Origin: Pogona vitticeps
Lineage: Eukaryota; Chordata; Lepidosauria; Squamata; Agamidae
Direction of reading: 5' to 3'
Assembly: GCF_051106095.1 (NCBI RefSeq)
Contig: NC_135785.1
Location: 93,599,001 to 93,663,000 of the forward strand
Length of the DNA: 64,000 nt
A model generated the notes under the pieces. It was not told the origin of the DNA, searched no databases, and worked only from the letters and a program-made list of their open reading frames with translations. Of this stretch, positions 51,736 through 64,000 are shown in pieces. Each line of letters opens with the position of its first letter. The first letter of the stretch is position 1. A program made the position numbers and the translations under genes.

Positions 51736-53410
51736 AACTATATGTATTGAAGACCAGCTCATAACTCCATAACAAGGCAAATTGAAAATTTCGGTGCCTT
51801 AAGAAGGACAGCATATATGCTCATATAAAGGGAAGTAAAAGAAATCCTGTCATCATTCTATTTTGTGATCCAGACATGAATATTTTTATTCATTTAGATC
51901 ACTTGTATAAATGCTTGCCATTTCACAGATGCAGGAAGAGGCTATGACAGAGTAAGAATGCAAGGTCTAATCTTCCTCAGAGTGCTAAATAAAATTTAAA
52001 AATCCAATCTGCACTAGTCCTCTAGGTTATGAATTCTGTTTTCAATCTGTTAAATTATATGCAAAATTATGCCTTGTCAGATCACAAAGAAGGAAAAACT
52101 GAAGTAATCAATTAGTGGGGTTGGAATAGTTTGAAATAATCAAGCCAAAGATCCAAAGCCTATATAAACATCTTTTAAAAATCCTAAGGCATTTGGCAAA
52201 ATGCTAAAATCCAACATTTGAAGCCTACCCTCCACCAGATTCCTAAAGAAAGCTGGCCTGAAAACATGATGGGATTTTGAATAGAGTTGTATAATCAATT
52301 TACTGACAAATCCTACTTGCATCACTTCTGATACATAGCTTCTAACTGACATACTTTAATCTACACAGCTTTCACTACTTACTATGGAGTTTTGCCACAG
52401 ATTTTATCTGAACCACGCTAGACAGTAAACTAAAAACAGATAGTAGCTAATGTTATTTACTCATCAGAGGCCTGGAATTTCAAAACTAAGCACTGTCCAT
52501 TGATCTTTAATAAACTAAGCATCTACTTGACATAAATCTAAACAAAGATAAATCAAAAAACTCTAAATGCTTGTGTATACATACAATAAATGGAAGACTT
52601 GGAAAGCTAAGGACTGGTATAAACCTAGAACACGTTTTCCCTGATCTCTTTCTAAATAAATATATCTTATAAAAGGCACAATTTAAGTATCACATTCTTT
52701 AGAACTGGCTCTGTTGCTACAAACACTACAGATTAAGGACATAAACTGCCTCAGACAAATACGCAAAAGCCAACCAAATCAAGAGTATTTGTAGGATGCC
52801 AGAGCAACTACAGGGAGTCAGGGTTCACCCCTCAACAGAAAAACACAGTGAAACCTTTGTATGCCACTCAGCACTTGCAAGGTTAAAAAGATGGTAAGAT
52901 TGTAAACTGAGGAAAGGGGAAATTGGAAGACATATAGAAGACTGAGCTGTTGGCACCAAAGGAAAAGCTCAGCCCCACAATAAAGCTGAAGATCTCCCCT
53001 GGACATCCTTACCACTAAGTTGTTGAGTGTGTGGTATTGTGGAAATATGGTTGATATATGAGCTATGAGTGGACAGGCCACACTGTTAGGTATCGTGGAG
53101 CCTCCATCAGGTTACAGCTATTTGCATCCCCTTACAATCTGCAGGAATGTTTTGGGGTTTAATGAATATCTGAAATTGCACATAAGAGCCAAAATCTTTT
53201 TGCTCAGAATAGCAAACCATACTAAAGTAGACCCAGTGAATCAAGTGGGATTTAGAGTCTCACCTCCTCCATAGCTCCACTGATTCAAATGGCCTACTCT
53301 GTGACTTGCTTTTCATTCAAACATCAACCTTAGCCTGGACCAATTGACACAACAAGTGCTTTTTCTTGACACCACTGTAAAGCTACAACATGGCCATTTT
53401 AACACTCGAC
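51736..53410. other. Intron, no major feature
   Basis: TSPAN15 intronic sequence. Contains a copy of the repeat also at 22120-22240 (here about 53215-53305). Nothing else recognised. Confidence 0.5.
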
Positions 53411-55113
53411 GTTTAGTTGTTTAGTCGTGTCCGACTCTTCGTGACCCCATGGACCAGAGCATGTCAGACCCTCCTATCTTCCACTGCCTCCCATAGTTGG
53501 GTCAAATTCATGTTGGTCGCTTCGATGACACTGTCCAACCATCTCGTCCTCTGTCGTCCCCTTCTCCTCTTGCCCTCATACTTTACTAACATCAAGGTCT
53601 TTTCCAGGGAGTCTTCTCTTCTTATGAGATGGCCAAAGTATTGGAGCCTCATCTTCAGGATCTGTCCTTCCAGTGAGCACTCAGGCTTGATTTCCTTTAG
53701 AATTGATAGGTTTGTTCTCCTTGCAGTCCAGGGGACTCTCAAAATCCTCCTCCAGCACCACAATTCAAAAGCATCAATTCTTCGGCGGTCAGCTTTCTTT
53801 ATGGTCCAGCTCTCACTTCCATACATCACTATAGGGAAAACCATAGCTTTGACTATGGGGACTTTTGTTGGCAAGGTGAAGTCTCTGCTTTTTAAGACAC
53901 TGTCAAGGTTTGTCATCGCTTTCCTCCCAAGAAGCAGGCGTCTTTTAGTCTCGTGGCTGTTGTCTCCATCTGCACTAATCATGGAGCCCAAGAAAGTAAA
54001 AGCTGTCACTGCCTCCATATCTTTCCCAGGAGGTGATGGGACCAGTGGCCATGATCTTAGTTTTTTTGATGTTGAGCTTCAGACTGTTTTTGCACTCTCC
54101 TCTTTCACCCTCATTACCAGGTTCCTTAATTCCTCCTCACTTTCTGCCATCAGAGTGGTATCATCTGCATATCGGAGGTTGTTGATATTTCTTCCGGCAA
54201 TCTTAATTCCGGCTTGGGATTCTTCCAGGCCAGCCTTTCACATGATGTATTCTGCATATAAGTTGAATAAACAGGGGGACAATATACAGCCTTGTCGTAC
54301 TCCTTTCCCAATTTTGAACCAATCCGTTGTTCCATATCCAGTTCTAACTGTTGCTTCCTGTCCCACGTATAGGTTTCTCAGGAGATAGATGAGGTGGTGG
54401 GGCACTCCCATTTCTTTAAGGACTTGCCATAGTTTGCTGTGGTCCACACAGTCAAAGGCTTTTGCATAGTCAATGAAGCAGAAGTAGATGTTTTTCTGAA
54501 ACTCTCTGGCTTTCTCTATAAACCAGCACATGTTAGCAATTTGGTCTCTAGTTCCTCTGCCCCTTCGGAATCCAGCTTGTACTTCTGGGAGTTCTTGTCC
54601 ACATACTGCTGAAGCCTACCTTGGAGGATTTTGAGCATAACCTTGCTAGCGTGTGAAATAAGTGCAATTGTAGGGTAGCTGGAGCATTCTTTGGCACTGC
54701 CCTTCTTTGGGATTGGGATGTAGACTGATCTTTTCCAATTATCTGGCCACTGTTGAGTTTTCCAAGCTTGCTGGCATATTGAATGTAGCACCTTAACAGC
54801 GTCATCTTTTAAGATTTTAAATAGTTCATCTGGAATGCCATCACCTCCACTGGCCTTGTTGTTAGACAAGCTTTCTAAGGCCCACTTGACTTCACTCTCC
54901 AGGATGTCTGGCTCAAGGTCAGCAACCACATTATCTGGGTTGTCCGGGATATCCAAATCTTTCTGGTATAATTCCTCTGTGTATTCTTGCCACCTCTTCT
55001 TGATATCTTCTCCTTCTGTTAGGTCCCTCCCATTTTTGTCCTTTATCATGTCCATCTTTGCACAAAATGTTCATCTATTACCTCCAATTTTCCTGAACAG
55101 ATCTCTGGTTTTT

Positions 55114-55542
55114 GCCTCACTTGACAACATTAATTCGTTCCAGCGAAATCGCTGTAGAGCGAAATCATCGTCAAACAAAATTAAAAAAAACATTGAAACG
55201 CATTAAAAACCGGTTAATGCGTTCCAATGGGCGAAATACCTTATTGTCCAGCGAAGATCCTCCATAGGGCGGCCATTTTCCGGTGCCTGTAGAGCGAAAA
55301 ATCAGTCCTAAAAACAGCAGGGGGCCATTTTGCACAGCAGTGGCCATTTTGAAACCCGACAATCGGCTGTTGGAAAATCGTCGTAAAGTGAAAAATCGGT
55401 TCCCGAAGTAAGGAACCAATCGTCGCTAAGCGAAAAAACCCCATTCAAACATCGTTTTGCAATCACAAAAGCGATCACAAAAACATTGTCGTCAAGCACA
55501 TGTGTCGTTATATGGGATAATCGTTAAGCGGGGGCACCACTG
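55114..55542. mobile_element. Tigger-like MITE in BovB (one end eroded)
   Basis: The right end GGGGCACCACTG closes at 55542, followed by TA. The left end has lost its first bases (tttgcctcacttgacaacat). The centre shares gcggccattttccggtgcct with the copy at 50745-51178. It interrupts BovB between the EN and RT regions. Confidence 0.8.
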
Positions 55543-55756
55543 TATTTTCCTCTATTTCTTTACATTGTTCATTTAAGAAGGGCCTCTTGTCTCTCCTTGC
55601 TATTCTTTGGAAGTCTGCATTCAATTTTCTGTAACTTTCCCTATCTCCCTTGCATTTTGTTTCCCTTCTCTGCTATTTCCAAGGCCTCATTGGACAGCCA
55701 CTTTGCTTTCTTGCATTTCCTTTTCTTTGGGATGGTTTTTGTTGCTGCCTCCTGTA

Positions 55757-56017
55757 CAGTGGGGTCTTGACTTGAGAACTTAATCCGTATTGGAAGACGG
55801 TTCTCAAGTCAAAAAGTCTGTAGGTCAAGTCTCCATTGACCTACAGTGTATTGAAAACCGATTAATCCCATAACAGGCCGTTTTTGTTCCATTTTGGTTT
55901 TTTTCTGGTCTGTTAGTCAATTCTCAGGCTGCAAGTCAAACCTAAATTTTGCGGCCAGAGAACTCTGTAACTCAAAAAGTCTGCAAGTCAAGCCGTCTGT
56001 AAGTCAAGGGTCCACTG
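55757..56017. mobile_element. Tigger-like MITE in BovB
   Basis: 261 bp. The ends are CAGTGGGGTCTTGACTTGAG and aagtcaagggtccactg, with TA at 55755-55756 and 56018-56019. The BovB sequence joins cleanly across it (cctcctg before, taatgttacaagcctc after). It belongs to the same sub-type as 14136-14674. Confidence 0.88.
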
Positions 56018-57283
56018 TAATGTTACAAGCCTCTATTCAAAGTTCTTCAGGCACTCTGTCCACCAAATCTAGTTCCTTAAATCTGTTCTTCACTTCCACT
56101 GTGTATTCATAAGGGATTTGGTTTAGATTATATCTGACTAGCCCAGTGGTTTTTCCTACTCTCTTCAGTTTAAGCTTGAATTTTGCTATGAGAAGCTGAT
56201 GATCAGAGCCACAATCAGCTCCAGGTCTTTTTTGCTGACTGTGTTGAGCTTCTCCATCTTTGGCTGCAGAGAATATAATCAATCTGATTTCGGTATTACT
56301 CATCTGGTGATTTCCATGTGTAGAGTCACCTCTTGTGTTGCTGGAAAAGAGTGTTTGTGATGGCCAGCTTGATCTCTTGACAAAACTCTATTAGCTTTTG
56401 CCCTGCTTCGTTTTGAACTCCAAGGCCAAACTTCCCTGTTGTTACTTTTATATCTTGACTCCCTACTTTGGCATTCCAATCCCCTAGAATGAGAGGAATA
56501 TCTTTCTTTGGTGTCAGTTCTAGAAGGTGTTGTAAATCTTCATAAAATTAGTCAATTTCAGTCTCCTCAGCATTGGTGGTTGGTGCATAAACTTGATTAT
56601 TGTGATGTTGAAAGGTCTGCCTTGGATTCGTATTGACATCATTCTATCATTTTTGAGATTATATCCCATTACAGCTTTTCCCACACTTTTGGTAACTATG
56701 AGGGCTACTCCATTCCTTCTACGGGATTCTTGCCCACAAAAGTAGATATGATAATCATCTGAATTGAATTCGCCCATTCATATCCATTTTAGTTCACTGA
56801 CGCCCAGGATGTCAATGTTTATTCTTGCCATCTCCTGTTTGACCACATCCAGCTTCCCAAGGTTCATAGATCTTACATTCCAGGTTCCTATGCAGTATTT
56901 TTCTTTGCAGTATCGGACTTTCCTTTCACTTCCAGGCGCATCCACAGCTGAGCGTCCTTTCAGCTTTAGCCCAACCACTTCATTAGCTCTGAAGCTACTT
57001 GTACTTGTCCTCCGCTCTTCCTCAGTAGTATGTTGGACGCCTTCCGACCTGAGGGGCCCATCTTCCAGCGTCATATCTTTTAGCCTTTTGTTTCTGATCA
57101 TGGGACATTCCTGGCAAAGATACTGGAGTGGCATTGCCAATTCCTACTCCAGGTGGATTGCGTTTAGTCGGAACTCTCCACTATGACCTGTCCATCTTGG
57201 GTGTCCCTGCACGGCATAACCCATAGCTTCTCTGAGTTACTCAAGCCCCTTCGCCACGACAAGGCAGCAATACGTGAAGGGGA

Positions 57284-58410
57284 TCTTAGCACTACACTGT
57301 ATCAAAACACACTGATCAATATACCTACCTGCATGCCTCCAGCTTCTATCCTAAACATACCACTACACCTACTGCTTACAGCCAAGCCTACTGGTACAAT
57401 TGTATCTTCTCAGACCCACAAAATAAAGACTCCAAACTCAAGGATCTCCAAATCACATTTCTCAAACTACAATACCTATCCAATATGGTTCAAGAACAAA
57501 TTAATCAGGCAAGGCCAATACCCAGAAGCAACCTACTGCAAGATACACTTAGAAGATAAAATGACCAACCACTAGTCATCACTTTCAGTCCACAACTGAG
57601 GCCACTCTCACACATCATAAATTATCTCTAACCCATCCTTGAAAAGAATACTTCACCCTCCCAAGCAACTGGTGGCAGGCCTATACTTGCTTACAGACAA
57701 CATCAAGGGCACTTCTACTTGTTTCTCTATTAATGTGATCTATGTCATCTTTTGCCAACAATGCCCCTCTGCACACTACAAAGAACAGGACAATCTCTAC
57801 ACAAAATAATTAATGGACTTAAACCAGACATCATAAATCACAATACATAGAAATCTATCTCAAATCACTTCAGTCTACCAGGACAGTCTTCACAACATAT
57901 GAAAGTTGCTATTCTGGAGAACAAGTATCCAGAGGGAAACAGCTGAGACCAAATATATACGTACACATGCAGAACACCCATCTCCATAGATTATTAGCCA
58001 AGATTACTCAAGCCACTATCAAATATGATAATTATGTTATTATCTACTGTTATTTTCCTTTTACAACTAATCAGACCCACTTTTTCAGAACAAGCCTCAA
58101 AGGTAAAGTCTGTTATTCTTTACATTACCACATGTTGTGCCTGCTATGGTTTTTCCTTTAATCACTGTTGCTGTTTACAGAACCAAGTTTAAAAAGAATT
58201 GGACATCAAACAGGGGTCTTGATCATTTACTAGGTGTGCAATGCAACCAAACATCACTGTTCCTTTATCTTAGGTTCTTGCATGAACATTTTACCATGTA
58301 GTCTCTATATTCTGACTCTTATTTCTGACAAAGTGGACATGTTCCACAAATGCTTCCATTGAAAATAGCAGTTAGTCTTTAAAATGCTACATCTTTTTTC
58401 TTTTCTTTTT
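57284..58410 (+). mobile_element. Penelope-like element relic (RT end, GIY-YIG remnant)
   Basis: On the + strand the frames give VITFSPQLRPLSHIINYL, a Penelope RT-end motif, then PILAYRQHQGH. After this VIYVIFCQQCPSAHYKEQ is the start of the GIY-YIG-like endonuclease block. The 3' end 58325-58405 (tctgacaaagtggacatgtt then ccacaaatgc, gcagttagtctttaaaatgc) resembles the hammerhead-bearing terminal repeat of such elements. Several stops are present, so it is dead. It starts directly at the BovB 5' edge. Confidence 0.6.
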
Positions 58411-60565
<2,155 letters not shown>

Positions 60566-60708
60566 CTAAGGGGAAAGAGAGAGTAAATATACATGCATCA
60601 TGAAAGAAAAACAAATTAGATTACATTTTTGCAATCAAACCCAGCACCAATAGTGCAATACTCCTCTTTACCTAGACACACTATTGGAATCTGAACTGAG
60701 GGAAAAGT

Positions 60709-64000
<3,292 letters not shown>

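Larger units (their letters stand above)
53411..57283 (-). mobile_element. BovB (RTE) LINE, near full length, two MITEs inside
   Basis: On the - strand, from 57283: 5' UTR; EN start YCIGTWNVRSMNLGKLDVVK, then GVSELKWI, FNSDDYHIYFCGQESRRRNG and further EN; then RT parts (ALESLSNNKASGGDGIPDEL, CFIDYAKAFDCVDHSKLW, GVRQGCILSPCLFNLYAEYI). Next is the C-terminal part (FTFLGSMISADGDNS, WCWRRILRVPWTARRTN, LQYFGHLIRREDSLEKTLM, GRQRTRWLDSV) and the 3' end acacgactaaacaactaaac. Minus the MITEs it is about 3.2 kb, the usual BovB length. A handful of frame breaks make it inactive. Confidence 0.92.

Noticed and set aside
53417-54388. 323-codon + strand frame, the longest in the window
   Set aside because: It is the antisense shadow of the BovB C-terminal coding region, which reads on the - strand.

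Overview
The window is a piece of a vertebrate nuclear genome, almost certainly a squamate reptile (lizard or snake). The grounds are intron-split host genes, a full-length BovB-type RTE LINE, tRNA-derived SINEs of the Sauria type whose tails resemble BovB, DIRS-like and Penelope-like retroelements, and many TA-flanked MITEs. No prokaryotic features (operons, CRISPR, ribosome binding sites) are present.

Two host genes are present, both incomplete and arranged tail to tail. On the + strand, eleven exons between 6798 and 34306 encode the last 467 residues of an ABCG2-like half-transporter: the end of the ATPase domain (signature, Walker B, H-loop) and all six membrane segments, with a poly(A) signal at 34484-34489. 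Its first exons lie left of the window. On the - strand, six exons between 63495 and 38780 encode the last 199 residues of TSPAN15, a TspanC8 tetraspanin expected to escort ADAM10. Its first exons lie right of the window. About 4.5 kb separates the two stop codons.

Most of the rest is layered mobile DNA. 0.7-3.5 kb: a SINE, a 960-bp Tigger-like MITE and an RTE-like LINE. 5.5-6.1 kb: a hAT element with a perfect 8-bp target duplication. 7.8-13.6 kb: an RTE LINE split by a 5-kb LINE that itself carries a hAT foldback MITE. 14.1-15.1 kb: nested MITEs and a SINE. 18.2-20.3 kb: Penelope-type inverted repeats with hammerhead-ribozyme-like cores. 20.8-22 kb: an L2-like LINE. 30.2-34 kb: a Penelope tail with a complete hammerhead fold, then a DIRS fossil carrying a MITE. 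40.9-51.7 kb: L2 tails, MITEs and an RTE LINE. 53.4-58.4 kb: a near-complete BovB with two MITEs, followed by a Penelope relic. Long simple repeats sit at 27.4, 36.5, 36.8, 41.2, 48.9 and 60.7 kb.

The most notable points are: an ABCG2-like gene next to TSPAN15 instead of at the mammalian ABCG2 locus; its shortened last extracellular loop without the usual cysteines; a GC-AG intron; a complete hammerhead fold at 30198-30240; and a three-level nested insertion dated by target-site duplications. Exon boundaries rest on splice consensus, reading phase and recalled human protein sequences. No alignment was run.
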